Positions 22,266 through 32,807 of a DNA stretch of 43,739 nt are shown here, in pieces. The notes beneath the pieces were generated by a model that was given only the letters and a program-made list of their open reading frames with translations, had not been told where the DNA came from and ran no database searches. The stretch is from contig NW_019029077.1 of assembly GCF_002105155.1 (NCBI RefSeq), forward strand, positions 1 to 43,739, written 5' to 3'. The number at the start of each line of letters is the position of its first letter. The stretch's first letter is position 1. Made by a program: the position numbers and the translations under genes. Origin of the DNA: Lobosporangium transversale (taxonomy: Eukaryota; Mortierellomycota; Mortierellomycetes; Mortierellales; Mortierellaceae).

Positions 22266-23420
22266 TCAGAGCGAACCAAAAACAGACGTCGTCAAATTTG
22301 AATTGGCTTTGCGGGAAACACGGTAGTGTTTGTTGAAAACCTTGTCAGACGACCAATTCCCTTGAACCATGATATCTTGGGTTGATACGCCAGCGATGGC
22401 TGCCAAGGTTGATCCTATAGCGCGTGGCTTTGGTGGAGGCCGTTTCGACGGAAGATTTGGAATTCGACGTGTGATTTCATTCATAAAAGTGCCTATGGTA
22501 CTGACCCTAAGGACTTTAGACTTGTCTTTCACAAAGCGCATAAGAGGATTGAATTTATAATCCTGATCTTTGTGGTGCTCGATTTCGAGAGGTGTGTCCG
22601 CTATCCGTCTGGTGTATTCTGTATAGGCCTCGACTGGGCAAATTTTCTTGTCGTTAGGGTGTCTACCTACGAAGATCGACTTTATGATGCGCTGCCCATC
22701 GCGTCGCTCCTTAGGGAAGACTATGGTAAGGAGAAGACCCTTTTCATCGGTCTCTGACTTTGACACATCGATGCAACCGATATCATCTGGCCGGAGAAAC
22801 GCACAAACGCCTAAGAGCCAGCAGAGCTTGCGAGAGAGCTTAGGCATATCAAGATCCACATTGTCCTCCATGCGGAAGTATGAAAGGATGGGTGAAATGT
22901 CGAGTGCGGATACGTGCTCCATTTGAAATACGCCAGTACTTTTCATTGCTGCCATGAACCGCTGAAAGTAGATATTGCCTGTGATCACGGATGTGTCGTC
23001 GTAAAGCTTTAAGATGGCTGATTTTTTGTTAAGAGTGGTATTCCTACTCCAAGAATAGATAATCCGCGCATGGCATAAATAGTTAACTACAGCAATTGCA
23101 TTTGGCGTACTAGGGTCGAAGCCTTCTTGTTGAGCCCATACTGCGAAAGCCTCTTGAGTTGGCAGATATTGTCGACGTGTTTTGCTGTTGGCACCTGCTG
23201 AATCTAGTAGAGTGATAGCGGATGGTGAGAGTCCTGCATCTAGATCTTTACGTCGCCTCTTATTCTCCATGCTGTCAATGACCAGAGTGGATTCTTGCTG
23301 AGGAGATCGCTTGCGCTTCCGACGGCTGGTAGGACTGCTTCCCGAGGGATCGGGATTGGTGGTGCTACTGCCATCTCCTTGATGGTTGGGAACCATATTG
23401 CACTCGGCCACCATGGGGTT
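22266..23420 (-). CDS. DIRS tyrosine recombinase (YR)
   Basis: The domain reads from about LDSAGANSKTRRQYLPTQEAF (N-terminal SAM-like DNA-binding region) to the stop at 22266. Catalytic-core signs are VCAFLRPDDIGCI (first Arg), the KPRAIGSTLAAIAGVSTQD block (second Arg with the AGVS turn), GNWSSDKVFNKHYR (aromatic/His position and the nucleophilic Tyr). The RH dipeptide typical of the family is not obvious, which is common in DIRS recombinases. The start is uncertain: the same frame stays open for over 800 codons further upstream, and likely starts lie near 23420 or at the MENKRRRK Met. Its beginning overlaps the end of the RT/RNase H frame. It would integrate the circular cDNA. Confidence 0.82.
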   Translation of the reverse strand, partial: NPMVAECNMVPNHQGDGSSTTNPDPSGSSPTSRRKRKRSPQQESTLVIDSMENKRRRKDLDAGLSPSAITLLDSAGANSKTRRQYLPTQEAFAVWAQQEGFDPSTPNAIAVVNYLCHARIIYSWSRNTTLNKKSAILKLYDDTSVITGNIYFQRFMAAMKSTGVFQMEHVSALDISPILSYFRMEDNVDLDMPKLSRKLCWLLGVCAFLRPDDIGCIDVSKSETDEKGLLLTIVFPKERRDGQRIIKSIFVGRHPNDKKICPVEAYTEYTRRIADTPLEIEHHKDQDYKFNPLMRFVKDKSKVLRVSTIGTFMNEITRRIPNLPSKRPPPKPRAIGSTLAAIAGVSTQDIMVQGNWSSDKVFNKHYRVSRKANSNLTTSVFGSL

Positions 23421-25228
23421 ATTACTGTTGCTGTCAGTTTCTGGGTCTGTATCCTCTCCAAGATGATTGATAGAAGATTCCATGGGGGGCAAATGTAAAG
23501 GTTGCCCATCTCTGTCCAGTTGTGTTGAAGGGCGTCTATCTTCAGAGCATCTGGATGGAATTTCCATGAGACAAATGTCGGTAGCTGTTTGTTCTGTGCC
23601 GACGCAAATAGGTCCACCTGATGTGGCCCCCAGTGGTGTTCCAGTTGTTGAAAGAATGGGCGACTGATCCTCCATTCCAATTGCGATATCATTCGCCGTG
23701 ACGGTGCATCCGCTGGGTTGAATGCAGATGGGATGTATGTCGTCCGAAGTCGAGTCCCCGTTGCTAGGCAGTGACGCCATAACGTGTCCGCTAGTCTCAT
23801 TAGTTCCGGAGACCTCGTCCCTCCGAACCTGTTGATGTGTGCAATCGTCGTCGTGTTGTCGCATATGATGTTGATCATTTTGCCCTGTGTTATTGGTAGT
23901 TGAACAGCTCGAAGAACTGTCTGTAGTTCCTTCCAGTTGATGTGGTGGTCTTTCTCTTGTGGAGTCCATTTGCCACTCCATGTTTGATTGTTGATCACGA
24001 TCCCCCATCCGGTGTCCGATGCATCCGTGTATATGTCCATCTGTGTCTGTTGTTGAATCCATGACAGACCATTCCATGACGTCAATTGCTCCTTCCACCA
24101 TTGAAGGTTCTCCTTGGCTGGTTCCGTGAGGGTGACCGTGTCCGACCAAGAAGCTCCCTTGGCTTTTAGTGCTGTGTTCTTGAGGTGAAGCAGATTCCGT
24201 GTCATGAATCGCGCTGGGAACACTGCCATAGATGTTGCCATTGCTTTCCCGACGAACGAAGAAAGTTCCCTTAAAGAAGTGGCGCCTTTTCGTAGTAGCT
24301 TTCCTGCCTCGCGCCGTATGTCCCTGACTTTGGATTTCGGAACTGTGACAGTCATATCCCGGGAGTTGATGGTGAAGCCTAAATGGTCTATTTTCTGTGA
24401 CGGGATCAACGTAGACTTGGCTTCCTTGATGAGGAATCCTAGCGCTGCCAACTTGTCTTGCACTAGTTGAGTGAACTGGATTGATTGTTCTTTGTTCTTG
24501 GCTAGGATTATCAAATCGTCTAGGTACGCTGATATGCGAATTCCTCGTCGTCGTGCCCATTTGAGGAAAGGCTTGAGAACTTTGGTGAACACTAGCGGAG
24601 AGAGTGAGAGCCCGAAGGGAAGTGTACGGAATTGAAATTTCCGGTTCTTCCATTGGAACTGTAGATAATGACGATAATCTGGATGGATTAGTACGTGAAG
24701 AAATGCGTCTGATAGGTCGATGCTTGTCATAAAGTCGTTCTTCTGTAACATTGCGCATACTGTCGTCATCGTCTCCATTTTGAAGTGCCGCTCTGAGACG
24801 TAGGCATTCAACGGTCTTAGATTTAAGACTGGACGAATGTCCCCGGTTTTCTTGGGGATAGTGAATATTCGGCTCTTGAAACCAGGGCCCGAAGCGACCT
24901 CTATTGCTCTTTTGGCTAAGAGTGCGATTACCTCTTGATCGATCGCCTTCTCTTCCTCCGCTGCTACTCGAGCTTGGTACGCTGTTGAACTGGATATCGG
25001 TGGCCGTTTGTGGAAAGGGATTTTGAATCCCTCGGAGACGACCGACTTGACCCATTCGTTGTCGGTTATGAGAGCCCATGCTTCTCTGTAAATCTGTAAA
25101 CGGCCACCTACTGCTGGCCTGCAGTCTGTGCCTGACTTGTCTGGTTGGATTGAGGGGTTTGGTAGCCTCGGCCTCGGCCTCGTCCCCCTCTCCTTGGATT
25201 TTGGCCTCGCCCAAAAAAAGAACCATTG
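23240..25228 (-). CDS. DIRS reverse transcriptase / RNase H
   Basis: The frame is open from 25228 to the stop at 23240. RT fingers and palm: PVLNLRPLNAYVSERHFKME, then SIDLSDAFLHVLI, TLPFGLSLSPLVF and the catalytic AYLDDLIIL (YxDD). RNase H follows with its four acidic residues in IYTDASDTGWG, NWKELQTV, ICDNTTTIAH and NPADAPSR. The C-terminal part (HQVDLFAS, CPPWNLL, ATVITPWWPS) is the conserved extension often found after RNase H in DIRS elements. The frame overlaps the end of gag by about 120 bp, with no AUG there that clearly dominates, so a frameshift or reinitiation may feed it. Confidence 0.87.
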   Translation of the reverse strand, partial: QWFFFWARPKSKERGTRPRPRLPNPSIQPDKSGTDCRPAVGGRLQIYREAWALITDNEWVKSVVSEGFKIPFHKRPPISSSTAYQARVAAEEEKAIDQEVIALLAKRAIEVASGPGFKSRIFTIPKKTGDIRPVLNLRPLNAYVSERHFKMETMTTVCAMLQKNDFMTSIDLSDAFLHVLIHPDYRHYLQFQWKNRKFQFRTLPFGLSLSPLVFTKVLKPFLKWARRRGIRISAYLDDLIILAKNKEQSIQFTQLVQDKLAALGFLIKEAKSTLIPSQKIDHLGFTINSRDMTVTVPKSKVRDIRREAGKLLRKGATSLRELSSFVGKAMATSMAVFPARFMTRNLLHLKNTALKAKGASWSDTVTLTEPAKENLQWWKEQLTSWNGLSWIQQQTQMDIYTDASDTGWGIVINNQTWSGKWTPQEKDHHINWKELQTVLRAVQLPITQGKMINIICDNTTTIAHINRFGGTRSPELMRLADTLWRHCLATGTRLRTTYIPSAFNPADAPSRRMISQLEWRISRPFFQQLEHHWGPHQVDLFASAQNKQLPTFVSWKFHPDALKIDALQHNWTEMGNLYICPPWNLLSIILERIQTQKLTATVITPWWPSAIWFPTIKEMAVAPPIPIPREAVLPAVGSASDLLSKNPLWSLTAWRIRGDVKI

Positions 25229-26031
25229 TCATTTTGATAGTGGGCGGTCTGAGTTTGACCCGATGGATGAGATTGGCTAGAATTAGAAGTGGGTCTGTAA
25301 GTATTTGCGCTAAAGAAACTCCGGTTTTGAGTCCTCCTGTTGTACGCCCGTTGTCTTGTCGGGTTAGTAGCCTGACGAACACTCTTTGCCAATTTGCTGG
25401 CTTCAATGAAGTCTGAAGTAGAGACAATTGGTGGATCAACTGTGTCCTTGGTGACTGAAATTTTGTGCGCTTGGTAAACAAGGTCCTCCCTGTCGCTTGA
25501 CATTTGCTGTGCAAGGCGTGCAATATGTTCACGCATTGTCTGTGCGAGCTGTAAACACGCTTGTGCGACCGCAGGGTCAACTTCGTAGGAAAACATTTCC
25601 GTGGCAAATTGATCAAGTGGTCTTGTAAGGTTTGCCAATCGTGATTGATAGCGTGAGATTGTTTTGTCCATGGAACTGTGGTGAGAGGAAGAGTCGGGCC
25701 AGTCAATGAGTGCCGATTTGGGTGCAGAATAGGTTTGGGTTGTGTTTTTGGCAAAAGACTGCATCTCTTTAGCCATTTCTGTTGCATATGCAAGATCGTC
25801 TGCACGGTTTCCAGATTTATGTTTGAAAAAATCTTTCCCGTCCATTGCTGGGTAGTGGACGAGAATGGAGTCGTCAGGTGTAATTTCGTAAGCTGGTTCT
25901 TTTGGAACCAAGTAGGGGTTCGATCGACTGGATTCAGAGCTAGTCGAGAGAGCCTCAAGCCGGCTGGTGAGTGTAGCCAGCTGGCTCTGGAGAGAGTGTA
26001 TAATTGGATCAGAAGTGTCATACTCGCTCAT
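25108..26031 (-). CDS. DIRS gag-like protein
   Basis: The ATG at 26031-26029 (MSEYDTSDP) starts a 307-residue protein ending at 25108. It has a short N-terminal coiled stretch (SLQSQLATLTSRLEAL), a helical middle, and a basic Gly/Arg-rich tail (NPRRGGRGRGRGY) suited to nucleic-acid binding. There is no CCHC knuckle. Position before RT and composition identify it as gag-like; the sequence itself is not conserved enough to name a domain. An in-frame ATG 12 nt upstream (26043) is an alternative start. Confidence 0.72.
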   Translation of the reverse strand: MSEYDTSDPIIHSLQSQLATLTSRLEALSTSSESSRSNPYLVPKEPAYEITPDDSILVHYPAMDGKDFFKHKSGNRADDLAYATEMAKEMQSFAKNTTQTYSAPKSALIDWPDSSSHHSSMDKTISRYQSRLANLTRPLDQFATEMFSYEVDPAVAQACLQLAQTMREHIARLAQQMSSDREDLVYQAHKISVTKDTVDPPIVSTSDFIEASKLAKSVRQATNPTRQRAYNRRTQNRSFFSANTYRPTSNSSQSHPSGQTQTAHYQNDNGSFFGRGQNPRRGGRGRGRGYQTPQSNQTSQAQTAGQQ

Positions 26032-26162
26032 TTGGAACTTCAATACGCTGGATGTGTTCCTGAGCGAGAAAAAAGAAGATAGAGAGTAGATCAGAGCGAA
26101 CGCTAGATTTTATTTATTTTATTTTTAGTTTTTTCTCGGTCAGAAGGAATAAAAAGAGGTCA

Positions 26163-26190
26163 CACATATGGACCATGGCTACGAGGATAA
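26163..26190. repeat. DIRS inverted terminal repeat, right
   Basis: 28 bp, exact reverse complement of 22235-22262. Confidence 0.93.
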
Positions 26191-26980
26191 AGACCAGACA
26201 ATGATGTTGCAGCATCTCTCTATCTGTTTTTGCACTTTCCACGCCAGCTCTAGGACTATCATTAACGGAACCAAACAAATGTTTATTCTTCTTGATATGC
26301 AATCTCCATCTAAATGCAACAGAAACGAGAGTCAATTATCTTTTTATTACCATTTTTACGTTCTCTTTATTTCTTACATTTTTAATCTTTTTAGTTCTTT
26401 TCTACTTTCTCATTAATTTTTTTTTTTTTTTTTAATTTTATGCTCTTCTCATTTTTCATTACTTACTTCTTATAGAGAGTGAAATTCAAAATGCCAGTGT
26501 GATCTCTGCCCTGACTGTCAGCACTCACTTCAAAGAGTTTGGATCTTAGGAACAGAAGAAGCATAAATAGTAACAAATAAAGGAGAGTCTTGGGGAATCT
26601 GGGATCATTTATTCCCTAAAGTCTGCTCAGAGTCACTACGATGGTGCTGACAATTTGTTCTAGTTGGCAGCGCCACAGAAGCCGTGGTATTCCTCTCATT
26701 CCTTTATTGTGGCTGTCTAGCCAAGTAGCGTCTCCTAGTTTTCTAAATCCATAACCAGCCTCTAGAATTCTGAAGCAAGCTTAGGCCAATGGCCATGGCC
26801 CACAATGCCAACTAAGCTTGAAATAAGATTGTGCCATTTATCTTACTTGCTGTAAGTTAACTCAGCACTCAGGCCATGGTATACGGTCTATTTCCATTGA
26901 GCTTATCCTGAAATCCTTGCAAGAATACCTAAACTGACAAGGGCTGAAGTTAGAAAAAGACCAAAAACAACCAGTGACTC
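26191..26980. other. Unassigned DNA right of the DIRS element
   Basis: T-rich sequence with no supported gene or clear repeat. A T run lies at 26418-26433. Confidence 0.4.
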
Positions 26981-26989
26981 CAAGTAGTT

Positions 26990-28717
26990 GAGCACTTTAC
27001 CCTTGCATGCGTGAAAATTGAAATAATATCTAATATCTATCCCAGATATGTATATCAGATATGGACCTCGGTAGAAAACCCAAAGCGGCTTTGTGCAGAA
27101 CATAAACTCCTTCATTTGGGTCCATTTCCATTAAAAACATTTCGATTTGGAATCCAGACACTTGAATTAATATCACCATGGACCTAACAACTCCCTTGGA
27201 ATCATAGGAATTAATCTCATCCTTTGCCATTCTGACGAGTTTCCAGAAATCTTTAATCCTTATACATTTGCGACGGTCCTTCTCTGGAGGCTTGACCTTC
27301 CCAAAAAAGACCTACTATATCTGAATTAAAGAAACTTGAAAAGACTGAACACGGGACACTAATGTAGGGATCTGATCTAAGGCCATGATCATGTTCTGAT
27401 TTCGTTGAATTCCCCGAATCATGTTCAATATTGTGTGATACAGGAAAGCAGCTTCTTTGGCCAAATAGAACATCTATATAGAAAACATTGGGCATGAGTA
27501 AGGATAAAGACTGTTTCCCCATGTTCCTCCCCAGGCTGATAGTTTGCTGGAAGAATCATCATACTGTTTAAATAGAAATAGAACACTGATTTAAAAAAAG
27601 TGATGCCACTTTACAAGAATTCAATTAAGTAGGCTTACTTACAGTCGCTGAAGAATGCATACTGCTAGTTTCTTCTCAATATTTTTTCCATAAAGCCCAT
27701 AAAGCTCCTGCATATAGCATATAGTCCATCAATTGCGTTTCTGATTGAGGACGCTGCAACTTTGACTGAACATTAAAACAAAGCAACAACAGGTCACGAT
27801 CAGGAGCAGGAGTATATATTGATCTCAAAGATTCTAGATATTGCAAATGTTCAGTTCGAACTAGACCTAAAGAGGCTTTATCAACCCGCCAAATACCATT
27901 TAGAGATCTAATAGCAAAAAAAAAAAAAAAAATTGGTTTTCCTAATTATTCAATTTGGACTAATTCAGCAATAAAAAGGACTTACAAGGCTTCTGAAACC
28001 AATGAAGATTTATCGTGACTAGGTAGAACAAGTTTACGAGAAGTTGTCTGGAATGTCCTGAAGGCAACTCTTACATTGGAAGCTTGAGATGGATCAGATA
28101 TCTCAAACCAATCATCAATTGTGTCATTCATAGTAGAGGGTTCCTTAACATTTATCGTGAATGATTGCTTCCTCCGTTTTGCCAAATTTGTTGAGTCACT
28201 TCGTTTAAATTTGGATACATTTTTTGGTGGTGGTTGATTGGAATCAGAAGTATCTGAGGTGGAGGGTTGTTTTCATTGTTGATTCTGCCTTTATTGGTAG
28301 TGCTATCGTCAATATCAGGTTCTAACCATCATAAACATTATTATCATCACCCGTAGCTTATTACATAATAATAACAAATAGAATCCAAAGCCTGAATAAT
28401 TACCTATGCCACATGCACCACCGCTCTCTTCTTATGACCAAATCACGACCATGTTTCTTGTCAACCGCGGTGCGATCATAGCATAATCCTTCTAATCTGA
28501 GGAATCACAATTCTCAAGTCTCCTCCCTCATAAATTCATTCCATTCTTTGGCAGCTCTGGCAGGATTACGTATTGAAAAATTTTGTAGAAAATAACATAT
28601 TCCTTTGCATCAGCATCTCTAGCTCTCTTCGAGAGAAAATATTTAGGTCCTTTACGTGAAGCAGTGAATATCTTGGATATAGGCGTCTGAAATGTCTGAG
28701 ATGACATAATACTAAAA
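26990..28717 (-). pseudogene. Decayed multi-exon gene of an unidentified, probably Mortierellaceae-specific family
   Basis: Minus-strand coding pieces lie in a consistent order. 28717-28535 starts with MSSQTFQTPISKIF and then changes frame into NPARAAKEWNEFMREET, followed by a stop. At about 28300-28180 there is an Asn/Pro-rich part with another frame change near 28265. 28185-27986 and the segment from 27907 join by a good 78-nt intron (GTAAGT..CTATTAG) into SEALSLNGIWRVDKASLG. Near 27690 a small tandem duplication (GCTTTATGG twice) shifts the frame, separating DYMLYAGALW from YGKNIEKKLAVCILQRL. 27230-27030 gives VRSMVILIQVSGFQIEMF and YVLHKAALGFLPRS, resembling the beta-rich end of Mortierellaceae proteins whose function I do not know. 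At least three disablements make this a relic. Confidence 0.55.
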
Positions 28718-29520
28718 TAAAGCACTCTAATGGTTAGCAACTATTCAATATAGCATGATCCATACAATGAGAACCCAAAAGCAAGGACACCACAACGTTA
28801 TTGCGCTGTAGTATTGCGATGGTCATAGGCTATTGTACAAGTATTTCAGGCCACTGTAGCGCACGCAACAGACTCAGCATACAGCATGTTTTCCCCCGAA
28901 AAGGCCCATACAGCCTCACTTATTTATCGAACAAGCTCCCTGCTAATAAAACGACGTGACATGAACTGTCATACTCATAGATAGATGAATAGTTTACGAC
29001 CATTACCTTTAATGACAATAAGAAATATCGAATAGTTCAATATATTAAACATTGTAAAAGAAAAGAATGAGCGCAAGGATGATGGAATAGCTATATGTAT
29101 GAGAAAAAGATAGAGAAAGGATAACAGTAGAAGCAACAATAAGGAAGAGAGGACAAGAATCTTAAAAAATAGATAGCACAGTAAACTGAAAGGGAAAGGA
29201 GCGATAATGATTGCATGAATGGATAGAGAGAGAAAGAAACGACGATGATTAAAAGTATGAGTCAAGCTCAAGAGTGGAAGATGCGAGTGATTAAAAAATA
29301 ATCAATAGAAAGAGAGGATCGATTAAATGCTGATGAGAAATAAAAAAAGCTGTTGTACATGTACGTATGCAAGGTTAATGACGTTAAAAAGGTGCGCGTG
29401 GAAATTGCGCGAGGAGGAAAGGATGACAAAATCTTTACGTCCATTATCCGCAACCTCAAACAAGGGTGCTCCGGAAGGTTATTAACACCTTCTTGTAGAT
29501 GTATCGCAGAGATGTTTCAA
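28718..29520. other. Unassigned spacer
   Basis: No supported gene. Purine-rich low-complexity DNA spans 29050-29350. A short plus-strand frame (KVNDVKKVRVEIARGGKDD, near 29370-29460) precedes the helicase relic and could be its N-terminal remnant. Confidence 0.35.
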
Positions 29521-29524
29521 TACC

Positions 29525-30025
29525 TTCAAGTTTTATCCGAAACGAGAAGAGTTGGAGGTCGTGAACAAGATCGGCAAACGTGAGGACTATATTCTTATAG
29601 CTGACGCAGGATGGGGTAAGACCTTGATCTACTCTCTTCCATTACTTTTGTGGCCAAACGATATTTTAGTGGTTATCAGGCCACTGGTCGTTTTAGGTGA
29701 CGAGCAGGCTGCAAAGTTTGAGGCAGTTGGTATACCGTGCATCTGCTTAAAGAGCGGTATCCAATTCAAAACCAAAAAACACAATGGTGGATGTTATCGT
29801 GCAGTTTTTATGTTACCAAAAATGATCTTTAAGAGCCTAAGCTTGGCAAAGCTTTGGGACATGCCTGAATGGAAAAGCAGATTAAACACAATTGTGGTTG
29901 ATGCCCTGAACTTCAAGGAATTAGTATACTAATTATTCCGTCACTACATTTAGAAAGCGTCAGGCAAGCTCGATGATGATGTCTTGGCTACATCCACGCC
30001 GGATATTGCCGCAGGATATTTTTAA
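29525..30025 (+). pseudogene. RecQ-type DEAD/DEAH helicase fragment
   Basis: Plus-strand frame FKFYPKREELEVVNKIGKRE matches RecQ motif 0 (F-x-FYP-x-Q). It is followed by a Walker A loop ADAGWGKTLIYSLPLLLW and motif Ia (VVIRPLVVLGDEQAAKFEA). Later YRAVFMLPKMIF corresponds to the usual YRAVFxSPEMIF. The DEAH box is degraded: VVDALNF stands where VVDEAHC is expected. The frame stops near 29930. A further piece (GKLDDDVLATSTPDIAAG, about 29960-30020) continues the domain in another frame. The C-terminal RecA lobe is absent. It is a dead fragment of a helicase of the kind dispersed in Mortierellaceae genomes. Confidence 0.7.
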
Positions 30026-30552
30026 ATAATATTTTCGGGAACGAGAAAAAATCAACATTCTCAGTGCAAATTGTGGCCGTGGCTGGTTTTTGATATTTTA
30101 GCTGTGGATGAGATGAGGCAATAGTACCTTGCTTTTGTGCTATATTGCTACTTTCCTCCTCATTGTACTTTGATAAAAGCCTTTAACTACCATTACTCCT
30201 ACTATTATTACCCAGCGATGACGATAACGACAACGACGAGGGTTGAGTAGACGCGCTTGCGGCAGTCATGATGCACTTAAACATCTCTTCTAGAGCATTT
30301 ACAGTCGATACATTAAATGGATTAAGTGCAGCAGGGCTTGGTGGTAATAGCCGCAGGCACTTCTTACGTTCCTGCTAATCATTACTTGATCCATGAAATA
30401 GTTTATGAGAAGTGTCTTTTTCCACTCTCTGTGTGCATGGAGGTGCCCCGTTCGTAAGATTAGTGGGCTCCCTCTCAATGGTTTGAATGAACTAGGCAAT
30501 AGATTAGATGAAGTGTAAGTAGGGTCTGAGTCAACTTTGGTGCTGAAAGATG

Positions 30553-30587
<35 letters not shown>

Positions 30588-30818
30588 CAAAATAATAAAT
30601 TAATAATGTTTATTAAATACACTGAGTAATTAATGCCATTGACAATGCTTATGATATTCTAATGAGGATGATGATGATTCTAATAATGATGGTACATAGC
30701 GAAAATAAGCAAATAAATATATAAAAAATACATGGCGAAAATATAACAAAAACCAAGGACTATGGTAAAAGACGAAGGGTATCGTGCTGGCCTGGAAGTG
30801 GATTGGGCTCTCTGCGAC
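30026..30818. other. Unassigned spacer, 3' side of the GNAT gene
   Basis: A/T-rich, with a run of about 31 T at 30552-30582. No supported gene. The right edge should hold the GNAT gene's 3' UTR. Confidence 0.4.
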
Positions 30819-32807
30819 CTAAGAGAAGCCTGTACCATCCCACTCCAGGCCGACATATTCGTCTTTGACTCCTTCTGTGCGGATACGCTTCCGCATGACC
30901 GCGCCAACGTCCTTGGGGATTGGCGGCCACTCTTTACAATATTCGAACCCCCATCTCTTGTACGCACCTATAACAGGACCAAGTGCGTACAAGAGAATGT
31001 CTTTGTTCCGCTTCTGGGCGATTTTGAGGATCCTATCCATCAAAAAAGCCCCGATTCCCATTTTCTGATATTTTTGTGCGACGCAGATCTTGTCGACATA
31101 AATGTACGACTTCATAAAGATGAACTGCGTCACCCCTCGGACTGTGATGTCGGCCAAATCCTTTGAAGGGGCCGACGACACAAAAATATCAATGGTGAAT
31201 CCGTCATCAAGACTGGAATCCAAAGACAGGTCCATATTGTATTGGAAGAAGGAGCCCTGAATGAGGTCACTCGCCTGTTGAAACAAGACCCGCTGTGCTG
31301 CTTCAAACTTCAAGGCAAGCTCTGACTGGACTGTGAAACAGTATCCATTCAGGTGATCATTATCTCCGTCGACAATAGTCTGCGGATGATAGATCACGCC
31401 GGACTCAACAACTGTTCCGGCAGCGTTGCGATATTGAAGAGTGGATGGAGCACGCTCTGGAAGAGCCTGGTCTTTGTCTTCATCCAGGTCTGAATTATAA
31501 TCCCAGCAAATACTGAGGTAGTTGCCGAGATTTTTTCGCGAGTTTCCCCATCCGCAAATGTCCACTATTGTATAGTTAAAACAGATGGTTAGAATAATCA
31601 ATGTTCCATTTTGAAAATATCCAACTCCTTATGTTATTTGCGTCTTTTAAAGCTGCTTACAGTTTCGCTTCTTGAACACTGCGGTCTCTCTGGCGGCCTT
31701 AGATAAAGCTTTGTAGCTTGCTAATCTTTTGGCTCGCCAGTGTTGGTCCCGCTCTTCCCAACTGGTATAATTGGAGGCAATATGGCGGGACCTGATTTGG
31801 TTATATTGCCTCCTGCGTCTCTCCAGGGTGGTTTCGGCCAGGGTGCCCACCTCTGGATTCGACTCTAGTACAGAGCCCTGTCCCACACCTGGTCGCAAAG
31901 TATGGTGTGGAGCAGCCTGTACTTTGGCTGGCCTGGCTTCAGTTTGCGTAGCGGTTACGCTGGTTTGTCGGGCTTTGGAGCCAGCAGCCACGACCACTTT
32001 TGGAATAATATTTATTATCATTTACAAAATGAGATTAGATATACAGTTAATACCCATTTCTTTTCCATTCTCCAAATAAATAAATAAATAAATAGAATTG
32101 AAGAAAACAAATAGATAGATAACTTACAACCACGGTTTTTTAAATGGGCACTGTTGCGTTTGCCCCGCTGATCCGCATGGAACTCTTGGACTTTGACATC
32201 CCTTTCAAAGTTCCTATATGCGTCTGTCAGCGTCAGGTTGCTTCGCGTACCGCTCTTAAACTGAAGCCTTCTTTTATATTGGTCTAATTCGACTCCTCTC
32301 GGAGACGCAGAGGTACCGAGAAGTCCCATATGTGATGGGAACTTGGAGTGAATATAAGACCTATGTGGGGGTGTGATTGAGTCCCCCACTTTATTAAAGA
32401 AAAAAAAAGAAAAGAAAAGAAAAGGAAAACATCAACGTCAGTCTATTGTCTATCGTGAATTTCTTTCAGTGTATCTATATATATATAATGCTTACCATCT
32501 TTAATAATTGCAGCCATCTTCGTGCGAATTCTATCGCTACGTCGCTGCTGGACTGGAGTGCCTGCAGAATCACCACAAACCATTTTAATAATCAACGAAA
32601 ATAGTAATAATAAATAAAAAGAATGAGCACTCTATGGGTGAGCATTGGAATACTGGATAACTAAATGGTATCGAACGGTACATTTCCTATTATGAACATC
32701 ACAAAAGGAAATAAAAAGATGTAAATAAACTTACTGTGTGATTTAGTCTTAGTTTTACGCGACGGAGTCTTGGCTCCCTCTGCCAGAATATGGTCCTCGC
32801 CGCTCAT
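30819..32807 (-). CDS. GNAT-family N-acetyltransferase, five exons
   Basis: Exons 32807-32735, 32561-32496, 32388-32128, 31996-31661 and 31564-30819 join in frame. All four introns are in phase 1 with GTAAG donors, and the protein is 493 aa. The N-terminal half is basic and disordered (MSGEDHILAEGAK, RRSDRIRTKM). The GNAT core is at about residues 395-450: IYVDKICVAQKYQKMGIGAF carries the R/Q-x-x-G-x-G/A acetyl-CoA loop in a relaxed form (Q-K-M-G-I-G), followed by LMDRILKIAQKR and the motif B-like segment ALGPVIGAYKRWGFEYC. The substrate is not evident; protein or small-amine acetylation are both possible. The ATG chosen is the first in a frame that splices cleanly. The gene is flanked by repeats but shows no disablement. 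Confidence 0.78.

Larger units (their letters stand above)
22235..26190 (-). mobile_element. DIRS-type tyrosine-recombinase retrotransposon, apparently intact
   Basis: A 3956-bp unit bounded by perfect 28-bp inverted repeats, 22235-22262 and 26163-26190 (TTATCCTCGTAGCCATGGTC...). On the minus strand it carries, in order, a gag-like frame, reverse transcriptase plus RNase H, and a tyrosine recombinase, in overlapping frames. This order and the inverted rather than direct ends define the DIRS group. Such elements replicate through a circular DNA intermediate and integrate by recombination without a DDE integrase. No stop codons interrupt the core domains, so it may be recently active. Confidence 0.88.
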
